Under the pieces are notes generated by a model. It was not told the origin of the DNA, ran no database searches, and worked only from the letters and a program-made list of their open reading frames with translations. A DNA stretch of 64,000 bases from assembly GCA_963576725.1 (NCBI GenBank), contig OY755237.1:59945873-60009872 (forward strand). Reading direction: 5' to 3'. This document shows, piece by piece, positions 1-9,728 of this stretch (its first letter is position 1; each line of letters starts with the position of its first letter). The stretch comes from Azorinus chamasolen. Its lineage: Eukaryota; Mollusca; Bivalvia; Cardiida; Solecurtidae. Position numbers and translations under genes: made by a program.

Positions 1-573
1 ATTAATGCTTCATTTTTAGATTTGAATCTTTCAATTACAAATGATAAAGTTTCGTCCAAAGTATACGATAAAAGAGAAGATTTTAATTTTAAAATTGTTA
101 ATTATCCTTTTCTAGATGGGGATGTGCCACGTTCTACATCTTATGGTGTTTATATTTCTCAACTTATTAGGTTTGCCCGAGCCTGTTCTTTGCTTGAAGA
201 TTTTAACAGACGTAATTTAGTTATAACTGATAAACTTCTTAAGCAAGGTTACAGATATCACAAACTTCGGAAAACTTTTTCTAAATTTTATTATCGAAAT
301 TTACCTCTCATTAGTAAATATAATTGCAATCTACGGACGTTACTGCGACAAGGCATTTCTCAACCAGCATTTTATGGGGATGTTATCTACAAACTTAGGA
401 AAATTCGGGGTCATATCCATTTTCATGATTTGTTTATAAAACGCATTAAAACATTTAAAAAGAAAGGTTATGATCCTATTATATTGCAACACACTGCATG
501 TTTGGTTATCGACCCTTTTGCAGTCGGTAGCTACGCTTCCCTCTTTGCTTGCGCGATGACAGGCCGAGGGTAG
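1..573 (+). pseudogene. Naiad reverse transcriptase, C-terminal fragment (copy 1)
   Basis: The frame is open from the first base of the window to a TAG at 571-573 and encodes the last 190 or so residues of a Penelope-like RT: INASFLDLN, DGDVPRSTSYGVYISQLIRF, the LLKQGYRYHKLRKTFSKFYY thumb region and the terminal CLVIDPF segment. The catalytic palm motifs lie off the left edge. It is about 95% identical by eye to the minus-strand copies at 3150 and 9729, so it belongs to the same young subfamily. A SECIS-like structure follows the stop after 6 nt. Whether the upstream part is intact cannot be seen. Confidence 0.85.
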
Positions 574-579
574 TACTCT

Positions 580-624
580 ATGATGGTATACTCTTAAACT
601 TGGATGCAGGAGGAGCTTACCAGA
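580..624 (+). promoter_or_regulatory. SECIS-like element of Naiad copy 1
   Basis: ATGA (580-583) is followed by the 12-nt arm TGGTATACTCTT, a 15-nt loop opening with AAA, the 12-nt arm AGGAGCTTACCA, then GA (623-624). The arms pair as TGGTA/TACCA and CTCTT/AGGAG with a two-base internal mismatch. This is the eukaryotic SECIS plan: a non-Watson-Crick quartet formed by ATGA and GA, a stem of about 12 bp, and an apical AA. It starts 6 nt after the RT stop. The helix below the quartet is not obvious. Confidence 0.75.
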
Positions 625-1399
625 CTCATGTATTATTTTTTCCCTGTCGTGCCCTTAACGGCTTACCTGCAGGTGCTCTGACTTCAGCAAAGTCATTGAG
701 TACATATTTGACGGATTGTCACAGTTATTATGCTATGTTTTACATGTTGTCCTGTGTTCACCGTCATCTATGTTGTGGGTAAGTCCAGCGGGGATACCTT
801 TATTTACAATATTTGTAAAGCTAGGGTGACTTTGAGAGAAGTGCGAGGCTAGGACGTCCGTAAACCGGTTTAAACCCCCAGTGGTGTTTTTGCTGCTGAC
901 CGTGCCAAGGCGGTACTCTCTTTGTCACCCTTCCTTTTGTTTGCCTTGCGTCTTTGTGCTTGTGGTTTGTTCATGTTGTGGAACGTTTGTCCCTGGTTCT
1001 TGTGTCTCTTTTGGTGTTTTCTGTGTTCATTTCGTGTGTGTCTGTGTGCGTTTGGGTGTGTGGTTGTGTGTGTGTGTGTGTGTGTCATGCTGTCTATCGG
1101 TGTTTTGGTGGTGGTTGCGTCTTGCATGTGGCTTTGCCTGCTTGACTTTACTACTTTTCCAATGATATAGAATATGCTGTTATGGTACAGTCAAATACCA
1201 TCGAACAGTCCATAAATTCCCATAAAGTTTGTAGACATTCATTTAACCGTGAAGTGAAGGTGACGCATCTTTGGACCAAGGGATTAAATTAAAAAAATCG
1301 TAAGAGTTCAGTATCTCGTATGTCCTCTATTACTAGCGATATCAGCCAAACATCGGCGTCTGATGCTATTTGTGAGATTCTAAAGACCTGGTTAGGTAG

Positions 1400-2345
1400 T
1401 TGTAGCTATTCTTCATTAAGTGCTCGGTCCAAATCCCTGACGTTATGTACTTCAGGTCGTTCACGGTCTTTGCGTCCCAGATAATCCCAAATATGTTCTA
1501 TTGGTGAAAGATCTGGAAATCTAGCTGGCCATTCGAGTGTCTCGATATTGTTTTCCCTGAGAACATTGTGTGAGCCTCGCGGTGTGAGATCTAGCATTGT
1601 CTTGCTGAAAAACGTCGGCGTTTCCGTTCTTAAGGTACGGAACGATGAGTGAGTGAGTTGGGTTTTACGTCCAACCAACATTATTTCAGTATTTGCAGAC
1701 GGCAGTCGCATGAGACAAGTTATAGTGCTGCCTCACTGGAATACTCCTGCCGCAGGTACATGGCAAGGGAACCCCACCCAGTCACATTATCCTGACACCG
1801 GGCCGACCAGTCCTAGAACTACACCTTTATTGTCGAGCGTAGACAAGGGAGCTACTAGTATCAACTTTTAATGACATGACATGAACGATGACATGAATTC
1901 CAATTTCGTTGCAATATCGGACAGCATTCAGGTTTCCAGCAACTGTCACAAGGTCAGTTTTACCACTGTATGAAATCCCCCCATACCATCACGCTACCGC
2001 CGCCATGACGATCACGTTCAATGACGTTAGCTGGGTCGAGTCTTTCACCCTTACGTCCCCAAACCCGAACGCGACCGTCTGATCCCTTGAGATTAAATCG
2101 TGATTTGTCCGTGAAAACTACCCTATTCTATCGAATTCTCGGCCATCTCAATTTGTCACGAGCCAAATCACGATGTATTGCACGCTGACGGGCAGAAAGC
2201 GGTATTCCAATGTACGCACGATAAGCACGTAGACGGTTTTAGCAGTTTCAGTAGAAATTATGATACCTGTCAAGTTGCTTTCCGGCGACTAGAAAACGGT
2301 TACGTCTTAATTACGTCACTATGAAGCGGGCTTCACGTGGACTCA
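1400..2345 (-). pseudogene. Tc1/mariner transposase relic, split by an insertion
   Basis: The minus strand encodes Tc1-type DDE transposase pieces. 2345-1891 gives FTDKSRFNLKGSDGRVRVWG (first catalytic Asp), the DPANVIERDRHGGGSVMVWG segment and RYCNEIGIHVIV. 1640-1400 gives PYLKN, FQQDNARSH (second Asp) and LEWPARFPDLSPIEHIWDYL (the D/E-containing end). The halves are separated by a 234-bp insertion. An in-frame stop near 2125 and a frameshift near 1580 show it is dead. The breakpoint of the 6.56-kb duplication falls inside it, so only its 5' part recurs at 8606-8925. Confidence 0.85.
1649..1882. mobile_element. SINE-like insertion with 9-bp target duplication
   Basis: This block interrupts the Tc1 frame and is flanked by direct repeats GAACGATGA at 1640-1648 and 1883-1891. 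Removing the block plus one repeat restores the Tc1 reading IHVIVPYLKN. One end begins GTGAGTGAGTTGGGTTTTAC and the other ends in short ATGAC repeats. It has no ORF. The 9-bp duplication and repetitive tail suggest LINE-mobilised insertion. Its family was not identified. Confidence 0.7.
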
Positions 2346-2389
2346 ATTTATTTGTTTCGTTAGAGCTTGTTTTTCTGTGGACGATGTTA

Positions 2390-2548
2390 AGTTGAAATCT
2401 CATTTTAACTGAAAAGCTGCTTAAGCAAGGATATAGATATCATTAAAATAGAAAAACATTCTCCAAATTTGATTACCGAAATCTCTCACTTATTGACAAG
2501 TACAAATGTAATCTAACGGCGCTCCTGCGACACGTCCTGAATTTTATA
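2390..2548 (+). pseudogene. Naiad RT fragment
   Basis: The plus strand reads LTEKLLKQGYRYH, a stop, then RKTFSKFDYRNLSLIDKYKC and LLRH. This is the RT thumb region of the copy-3 subfamily, in inverted orientation just outside the 3' end of copy A. The same fragment recurs at 8971-9129 in unit B. Confidence 0.75.
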
Positions 2549-3098
2549 TCTTCCCCCTATTGTATGGAAAAGTAGTAAAGTCAAGCAGGCAAAGCCACAT
2601 GCAAGACGCAACCACCACCAAAACACCGATAGACAGCATGACACACACACACACACAACCAGACACCCAAACGCACACACTCACACACACGAAATGAACA
2701 CAGAAAACACCAAAAGATACACAAGAACCAGAGACAAACGTTCCACACATGAACAAATCACAAGCACAAAGACGCAAGGCAAACAAAAGGAAGGGTGACA
2801 AAGAGAGTACCGCCTTGGCACGGCCAGTAGCAAAAACACCACTGGGGATTTAAACCGGTTTACGGACGTCATAACCTCACACTTCTCTCAAAGTCACCCT
2901 AGCTTTACAAACATTGTAAATAAAAATATCCCAGCTGGACTTACCCACAACATAGACGACGGTGAACACAGGACAACATGTAAAACATAGCATAATAACT
3001 GGGACAATCCGTCAAATATGTACTCAATGACTTTGCTGAAGTCAGAGCACCTGCAGGTAAGCCGTTTAGGGCATGACAGGGAAAAAGTAATACATGAG

Positions 3099-3143
3099 TC
3101 TGGTAAGCTCATCCTGTATCCAAGTTTAAGAGTATACCATCAT
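3099..3143 (-). promoter_or_regulatory. SECIS-like element of Naiad copy A
   Basis: It has the same 45-nt plan as at 580-624: ATGA (3143-3140), TGGTATACTCTT, an AAA-initiated loop, ATGAGCTTACCA, then GA (3100-3099). One pair in the upper stem is lost relative to copy 1. It begins 6 nt after the TAG at 3152-3150. Confidence 0.72.
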
Positions 3144-3149
3144 AGAGTA

Positions 3150-4932
3150 CTACCCTCGGCCTGTCATCGCGCAAACAAAGAGGGAAGCGTAGCTACCGAC
3201 TGTAAAAGGGTCGATAACCAAACATGCAGTGCGTTGCAATACAATGGGATCATAACCTCTCTTTTTAAATGTTTTAATGCGTTTTATAAACAAATCATGA
3301 AAATGGATATGACCCTGCATTTTCCTAAGTTTGTAGATAACGTCCCCATAAAATTCTGGTTGAGAAATGCCTTGTCGCAGTAACGTCCGTAGATTGCAAT
3401 TATATTTACTAATGAGAGGTAAATTTCGATAATAAAATTTAGAAAAAGTTTTCCGAAGTTTGTGATATATGTAACCTTGCTTAAGAAGTTTATCAGTTAT
3501 AACTAAATTACGTCTGTTAAAATCTTCAAGCAAAGAACAGGATCGGGCAAACCTAATAAGTTGAGAAATATAAACCCCATAAGATGTAGAACGTGGTACA
3601 TCTCCATCTAGAAAAGGATAATTAACAATTTTAAAATTAAAATCTTCTCTTTTATCGTATACTTTGGACGAAACTTTATCATTTGTAATTGAAAGATTCA
3701 AATCTAAAAATGAAGCATTAATGTCAGATTGATTAGCTTTGTTTAAAGACAGTTCTTTTGGGTAAATTGAAGAAATCATAGTATCAAAATAAGGATTATC
3801 TAAATTCAAAATATCGTCTAAATACCTTGAAGTGTTATTAAAAGCATTAACAATATCTGTCTGTGTATCAGGTTTTAAGCTAAGCATATAATCCCTCTCG
3901 TAGCAAAACAAAAACAAATCTGCACTAAGAGGGGCACAATTTGTACCCATGGGTATACCAACAACTTGACGATATATGGTATCCCCATAACGCACAAATA
4001 TATTATCTAAAAGAAAGGTAAGAGATCTACAAACATCAAGGCAAGTCCACATTGTGTAATGTTCAACTTCTGAATTCGAAAAGAATGAACGTTGAACATT
4101 ACAAGCAATGAACATTTTGTTTTCTCTGGCAAAGGTTTTTTCTATTAATTTAATAAGTCTATCCTTTATAAGATGGTGAGGTAGAGTAGTATAGAGTGTA
4201 GAGAAATCATAAGAGCTCAGTAAAGAAATGTTATACTGTTCATTTTCAAGTTTTGTTAAAACATCATTTGAATTTTTTATGGACCAAAAACATTAATACC
4301 AGAATTTTCATATATTTTATCACATATCACATGTTCTTTGATCGTAGTAAGACATAACGTCAAAAGTATAGATAATTTAGTAGTGGTACAGCAGCTAGAG
4401 TTGGCAATAAAACGCGCCTTATAAGGGTTTTATGTAGTTTCGGAATCCAGTACAAAGTAGAAAGTTTATGTTGTTTTATGTTAGGACCAGACTTAAAATT
4501 ATTGCACATTTTTACATGTTCCGAGACTATATCTTTTTCAGGTGTTTGAACTGTTATATAAGTTTTTGAATCAGTTAGCTCCTTCTTTAAAACATCAACA
4601 TAATACAATCTTCAAATAATGATTACATTGTTTGATGCCTTGTCAGCAGGAACAAGAACATAATCTGAATGAAAATTAGAAATGTTTTTCTTCAAGTAGC
4701 GAAATGTAACTCTAGGTCGAGGTGGTAAAAGATGGTAATTTGATTTGTAAAAAGTTATACGTGTATCAATAATGTCGAAAATACATTTCTTCAAATCCGA
4801 AAGGGCATTAATATCAGCATGTTCTCGTCGACACCATTTGATACAGAATTCTTGAATAGATTCCGCAATATGAGTTCGACAAGCGTCAAAATCAATAAGG
4901 GAAGGTAATCTATATTTAGGTCCTTTAGTTAG
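3150..4932 (-). pseudogene. Naiad RT with an in-frame UGA and two frameshifts (copy A)
   Basis: The chain runs GPKYRLPSLIDF, VPADKASNNVIII, UGA (4614-4612), RLYYVDVLKKEL, KLHK, then LYTTLPHHLIKDRL, GIPMGTNCAPL (motif B) and RYLDDI (motif C) to a TAG. The UGA replaces the Cys expected between VIII and RLYY. Two one-base deletions in homopolymers, at about 4428-4431 and 4286-4290, break the frame, so this copy cannot make full RT. A final open stretch of 322 codons from 4115 remains. Copy 3 shows what the intact frame looks like. Confidence 0.85.
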
Positions 4933-4961
4933 GACCACCACCAAAACACCGATAGACAGCA

Positions 4962-5011
<50 letters not shown>

Positions 5012-5213
5012 CCACACACCCACACGCACACACACACACGAAATGAACACAGAAAACACCAAAAGACACACAAGAACCAGAGACAAACGTTCCACACATG
5101 AACAAATCACAAGCACAAAGACGCAAGGCAAACAAAAGGAAGGGTGACAAAGAGAGTACCGCCTTGGCACGGTCAGTAGCAAAAACACCACTGGGGGTTT
5201 AAACCGGTTTTTG

Positions 5214-5648
5214 TTTTTTCTTTGTGTGTCTCTTGATATTTTTATAGTTATGTACATTGGCTGTTTCCTTGTGTTGCTGTTCGGACGACTGTTTGTTTTG
5301 TATGTGGTGTTTCCTGCTCGACTCATTTTTGTACTTTTATAGTGATAGGATACCAACTTCGTAAAATATTGGACCCATTTTCTCACTTTGTTCACTTAAT
5401 ACATTAAAAGTTTATTGAAAAGAAAGGGATATGATCCTATAGTACTACATCATACTGCATGTCTGGTTGTCAACCCTTATACAGATAACAATCACGTTAG
5501 CCTCTTTGCATGAGCGCCGACAAGAAAGATTTAATACTCTATGAAGGCCGCCACCTCTTAAATACATTACCCAGGTCCATTCAATGATTCCCCCCATTGT
5601 TCTCAATAGGCGTGAAAGTAACAGTAAAAGCATGATACAAGTGTGCAA
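5214..5648 (+). pseudogene. Inverted Naiad 3' UTR fragment plus RT tail fragment
   Basis: 5214-5345 matches the plus-sense 3' UTR end seen at 34980-35105 (GTGTCTC...GACTCATTTTTGTACTTT). It is joined to the minus-sense pseudo-LTR at its AAACCGGTTT palindrome. 5396-5545 then encodes KRKGYDPIVLHHTACLVVNP, the end of RT, followed by a partial SECIS-like segment (ATGAAGGCCGCC) that is broken soon after. The same pieces occur at 11785-12219 in unit B. Confidence 0.7.
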
Positions 5649-5649
5649 A

Positions 5650-6490
5650 ATATGACAAGCCGTCTCATTCTGTCTAGAGAGGCCCTGACATACAATTAGT
5701 CAAGGGGAACACACTCAAAAAGACCATTGTTGGTCAGAACCCAATCGAAGTTCAACCCTTAAGAAGCCTACCACTAACAAACAAAGGGTCATATGCAAAC
5801 AGGTTGGATCCAGATGAGACGTCAAGTAACCCGGCATCTTATCTGGATCCAAGCTATTTGACAGACAACATTTTCACAAATCTTTACACACTATGAAGCA
5901 CTTTTACATTTGAAGCAGACAAGCAATTTAGCAGATGAATATTTTCTAAGGATTAAATACATTAAAAAACCTGAATTGCTGAAATATGATTTTTCGTTAC
6001 TGTGGGTCAAGTACTTTCAGTGAAAAAAGAGACAGATTACATAGGGCAATACTTCCAAAAGAGATGTCCCACAGAGTTATTATCCTTGGACACAGCTGCC
6101 TTTTCTCCCAACAAGGTCTATCAGAATATGTAAATACTGCTCAGAAAGTTATAATTTAACCCCTGCACCCTGCACTTGATCTCAATGAGATATATTTGTA
6201 TGTGGAGTGTCATGAATGTAGGTTGAGCACTATAGAAGACATTCACAGGCCGAACGGACAAAGCGGGGCCTATATGCTCCTTCTTATAGTTTCAGGGAGC
6301 ATAATAAAAAATAAAAACATATACTGCATTAGTGACAATCTAATCATTTCCAAATCATCAAATGTAAGAGACGGGCCTCACATGGAACGCTCCAGTGGTT
6401 CTTGACAGGCAGACTGCTATAGCTCTTACCATGTGCCGCATGCTTTTTCACAGGTTAGCTGTAAAGACCCAAGCCGGCCAAGGGAACGTC
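5650..6490. other. No gene seen; AT-rich spacer in unit A
   Basis: The stretch contains only short chance ORFs with no recognisable motif. It includes an inverted pair GGATCCAGATGAGACG / ATCTGGATCC near 5805-5850. It is repeated at about 12220-13060. Confidence 0.5.
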
Positions 6491-6494
6491 TTTA

Positions 6495-6985
6495 AATCCG
6501 GAAACGGACGGAGGACGTCGGATATTTGTATTAGCTCGTTTTTGTCGTACCCTTTATTACTTTTATACAGTTACTCTGTTTGCAGCTCAAGCATTAAGTA
6601 CACGAGCGATAGGTGGATAGTAACTTCACTTTATTATGTGTTCGTTTCACATGCACTTTACCACTGTACTTTACCACGGTTGTTGTAGATGGGTCGGAGA
6701 GGGGATGCGTTTATTTACACTGTTTGTCTTTTAGGATGGGGATGTATACATGTGAGTTTGGGCGCCCAAAAACCGGTTTAACCCCCAATGACTTTTGTCA
6801 CTGACCATTCCAAGGCGGTACTTCCATCTTCCCCTATTGTATGTTTGTTTTGTCTTTGTGCGTCCCTGATGTTTTTATAGTTATGTACATTTGCTGTTTT
6901 GCTGTTGCTGTTCGGGTGGCTGTTTGTTCTGTGTGTGGTGTTTCCTGCATGACTCATCTTTGTACTTTCAGTCTGAATCAGAATT
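6495..6985 (+). mobile_element. Naiad 3' UTR fragment
   Basis: It begins inside the SECIS-like stem (CTTTAAATCC...GGAGGACGTCGGA) and runs through the AACCGGTTTAACCCCC block and GTGCGTCCCTGATG to GACTCATCTTTGTACTTTC. This is the whole 3' UTR of the copy-3/7 subfamily without any RT. It is repeated at 13066-13556. Confidence 0.75.
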
Positions 6986-6989
6986 AATC

Positions 6990-8084
6990 TTAACACTCAA
7001 CACTTTAATTGTTGATCTGGTAAAAATAATAGTGTTCGGAGGGGCACATGTGTCACCTGCTCGCAGCTGACACAAAAACTGTTAATATGCTGCAGTGAAA
7101 TCACAACAAAGGGAAATAACTAAAAAAGTAATGCATGCTAAGTGATGGACCTTAATTACATCTATGGGCTTCAATGAGAGGAAAACACATGTGAAATTTG
7201 AAAGCTCTATAATGATTAGTTTAGAAATGACAGCAAAAACAAGACAGTGTGACGGACAGACAGACAGACGACGGAAAAGTGGTCCATAATTGACACACTG
7301 ACTCTCGGCAGGTTACACAATAAAATTGCAACAACTACACCTCTTACTATTGCATTCAGTAATTATAGGATATACTCTAAGCCTTTTGATCAAATAATGT
7401 GAATTTAGATTAACTTTGCTATAACGAATGTTAGATTGCTTTAAAGGGAAAATAACGTTTTTGGCACATTATTCAAAATGTTATTAATGGCAGAAGAAGG
7501 AACATAGTATGATGAAGCAGAAGACAGTTTAAGAGGGGTTATACAAACTGACTGCTGTAGTGAAATTAGCAGAGTATGAGGAATCTGGACAGAAGACAGA
7601 GTCAGTTTAAGTTTTTGATTTTAAGTATAGGGAGACTATTCATTAAATCCGTAGTAATTGTATCACCCAACCGTAAAAAGCGGCATATTGGTAAACTACA
7701 AATAAATATAAATATACGAGAAAAGTAATGTAAAGAAGAAAAACATACCAGAGGTTACGACAAAAGAAATAAAGAACCCTGTAAGGATATGCAGGAAAAT
7801 ATTGAACGGGTAAAAAGTAAGAAAAAACGAGTACGGTAAATGAAAACGTAGTAAAGTCAACACTAGAGAAAACGCAAAGGGAATTCATCTTAAAAGGGAA
7901 ATTAAAATAGTCACACAATATGTCGGTGAGTACCGAAGCCACCATGAAGTACAAATTACGGTGTTAAGTTATGAGGAAACGCATTGAATGTAGAACAATT
8001 TCTGCAGGAGGAAGACAACAATATGTACGGGGATACGTTTCACGGCCGCCACACTGCACAAACAAACACTATAGTGTTTATAAA
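6990..8084. other. No gene seen
   Basis: AT-rich sequence with a short (GACA)n run at 7253-7270. The longest open frames are compositionally driven (Phe/Tyr-rich on the minus strand) and match nothing I recognise. It is repeated at 13561-14655. Confidence 0.5.
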
Positions 8085-8584
8085 TGAACAAAGCAGGCAA
8101 TGCCACATAAAAGACGCAGTCACCACCAAAACATCGATAGACAACATGTCATACACACACATACACATGCCCACACACCCAAACACACGCACACACACGA
8201 GAGGAACACAGAAAAAACTAACAAACACACAACCGCCAGAGATAAATATTACAAACATGATCAAAAGTATGAGTACAAAGACACAAGAAAAACAAAAGTA
8301 AGGGTGACAAAGAGAGTACCGTCTTGGAACGTTTAATATCAAAATCACCACTGGGGGTTTAAACCGGTTTACAGACATAATTTCCTCACACTTATCTCAA
8401 AGTCATCCTAGCTTAACAAATAGTATAAATGAAGGTATCACCGCCGCCGGACATTCCCACAACATAGAAGACAGTAAACACATAAAAATATGTAAAACAA
8501 AGCATAACTGTGAACAATCTGTCAAATATGTACTCAATGTATTTGCTGAAGTCAGAGCAACTACAGGGAATCCGTTAAGGGCAC
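8085..8584 (-). mobile_element. Naiad 3' UTR, cut by the duplication breakpoint
   Basis: This divergent 3' UTR has an interrupted CA-rich tract (8150-8200), the TTTAAACCGG block (8355-8375) and the GTACTCAATG segment. It stops at 8584. The unit-B counterpart at 14656-15155 continues into the SECIS-like stem and RT, so the loss here is due to the breakpoint. Confidence 0.75.
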
Positions 8585-8605
8585 CCAAACGCACACCCAA
8601 AGACT
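8585..8605. other. Duplication junction with 21-bp filler
   Basis: Twenty-one bases not predicted by either unit join 8584 to 8606. The filler resembles CCAAACGCACAC in the Naiad CA-rich tract, for example near 2667. That would fit templated insertion during end joining. Confidence 0.6.
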
Positions 8606-9677
8606 CGTTAGCTGGGTCGAGTCTTTCACCCTTACGTCCCCAAACCCGAACGCGACCGTCTGATCCCTTGAGATTAAATCGTGATTTGTCCGTGAAAACT
8701 ACCCTATTCTATCGAATTCTCGGCCATCTCAATTTGTCACGAGCCAAATCACGATGTATTGCACGCTGACGGGCAGAAAGCGGTATTCCAATGTACGCAC
8801 GATAAGCACGTAGACGGTTTTAGCAGTTTCAGTAGAAATTATGATACCTGTCAAGTTGCTTTCCGGCGACTAGAAAACGGTTACGTCTTAATTACGTCAC
8901 TATGAAGCGGGCTTCACGTGGACTCAATTTATTTGTTTCGTTAGAGCTTGTTTTTCTGTGGACGATGTTAAGTTGAAATCTCATTTTAACTGAAAAGCTG
9001 CTTAAGCAAGGATATAGATATCATTAAAATAGAAAAACATTCTCCAAATTTGATTACCGAAATCTCTCACTTATTGACAAGTACAAATGTAATCTAACGG
9101 CGCTCCTGCGACACGTCCTGAATTTTATATCTTCCCCCTATTGTATGGAAAAGTAGTAAAGTCAAGAAGGCAAAGCCACATGCAAGACGCAACCACCACC
9201 AAAACACCGATAGACAGCATGACACACACACACACAACCAGACACCCAAACGCACACACTCACACACACGAAATGAACACAGAAAACACCAAAAGATACA
9301 CAAGAACCAGAGACAAACGTTCCACACATGAACAAATCACAAGCACAAAGACGCAAGGCAAACAAAAGGAAGGGTGACAAAGAGAGTACCGCCTTGGCAC
9401 GGCCAGTAGCAAAAACACCACTGGGGATTTAAACCGGTTTACGGACGTCATAACCTCACACTTCTCTCAAAGTCACCCTAGCTTTACAAATATTGTAAAT
9501 AAAAATATCCCAGCTGGACTTACCCACAACATAGACGACGGTGAACACAGGACAACATGTAAAACATAGCATAATAACTGGGACAATCCGTCAAATATGT
9601 ACTCAATGACTTTGCTGAAGTCAGAGCACCTGCAGGTAAGCCGTTAAGGGCATGACAGGGAAAAAGTAATACATGAG

Positions 9678-9722
9678 TCTGGTAAGCTCATCCTGTATCC
9701 AAGTTTAAGAGTATACCATCAT
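9678..9722 (-). promoter_or_regulatory. SECIS-like element of Naiad copy B
   Basis: Same 45-nt structure and spacing from the stop as in copy A (ATGA at 9722-9719, GA at 9679-9678). Confidence 0.72.
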
Positions 9723-9728
9723 AGAGTA

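Larger units (their letters stand above)
1..1163 (+). mobile_element. Naiad-type Penelope-like element, 3' part (copy 1)
   Basis: After the RT end comes a 3' UTR of about 590 bp. It has the layout seen in the other copies: a SECIS-like stem, a TTTAAACC palindromic block near 870, a (GT)n microsatellite at 1065-1085, and the terminal sequence TTTACTACTTTTCCA near 1150-1163. The same terminus in reverse ends copies A (2565) and B (9146), which defines the element's 3' end. Confidence 0.8.
2565..5213 (-). mobile_element. 5'-truncated Naiad with pseudo-LTRs (copy A)
   Basis: Minus-strand order: a pseudo-LTR (5213-4935) that is a copy of the 3' UTR with its (GT)n; RT coding sequence starting abruptly at LTKGPKYR (4932); the RT stop at 3150; the SECIS-like stem; then the 3' UTR (3149-2565) with the same block and a (CA)n. 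A direct repeat of the 3' UTR upstream of a truncated body is the tandem or pseudo-LTR structure known for Penelope-like elements. The N-terminal endonuclease is absent. Confidence 0.8.
2025..8584. repeat. Tandem duplication, unit A (6,560 bp)
   Basis: This unit recurs as 8606-15155 in the same orientation. Homology starts at CGTTAGCTGGGTCG (2025/8606) and ends at CCGTTAAGGGCAC (8584/15155). By eye the copies differ at only a few single bases, for example 3466, 3889 and 3346, and in two CA-repeat lengths. The unit contains the 5' part of a Tc1, Naiad copy A and several Naiad fragments. Confidence 0.9.

Noticed and set aside
870..1170. Overlapping Cys/Val-rich or Thr/His-rich ORFs on both strands (also near 2544-2872, 4925-5395, 9094-9451 and 11541-11966)
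   Set aside because: They are translations of the GT/CA microsatellite and adjacent Naiad 3' UTR. They repeat with every copy and have no independent coding signal.
7643..7954. 103-codon minus-strand ORF, duplicated at 14214
   Set aside because: Hydrophobic Phe/Tyr composition from AT-rich DNA. Its duplication only reflects the 6.56-kb tandem repeat.
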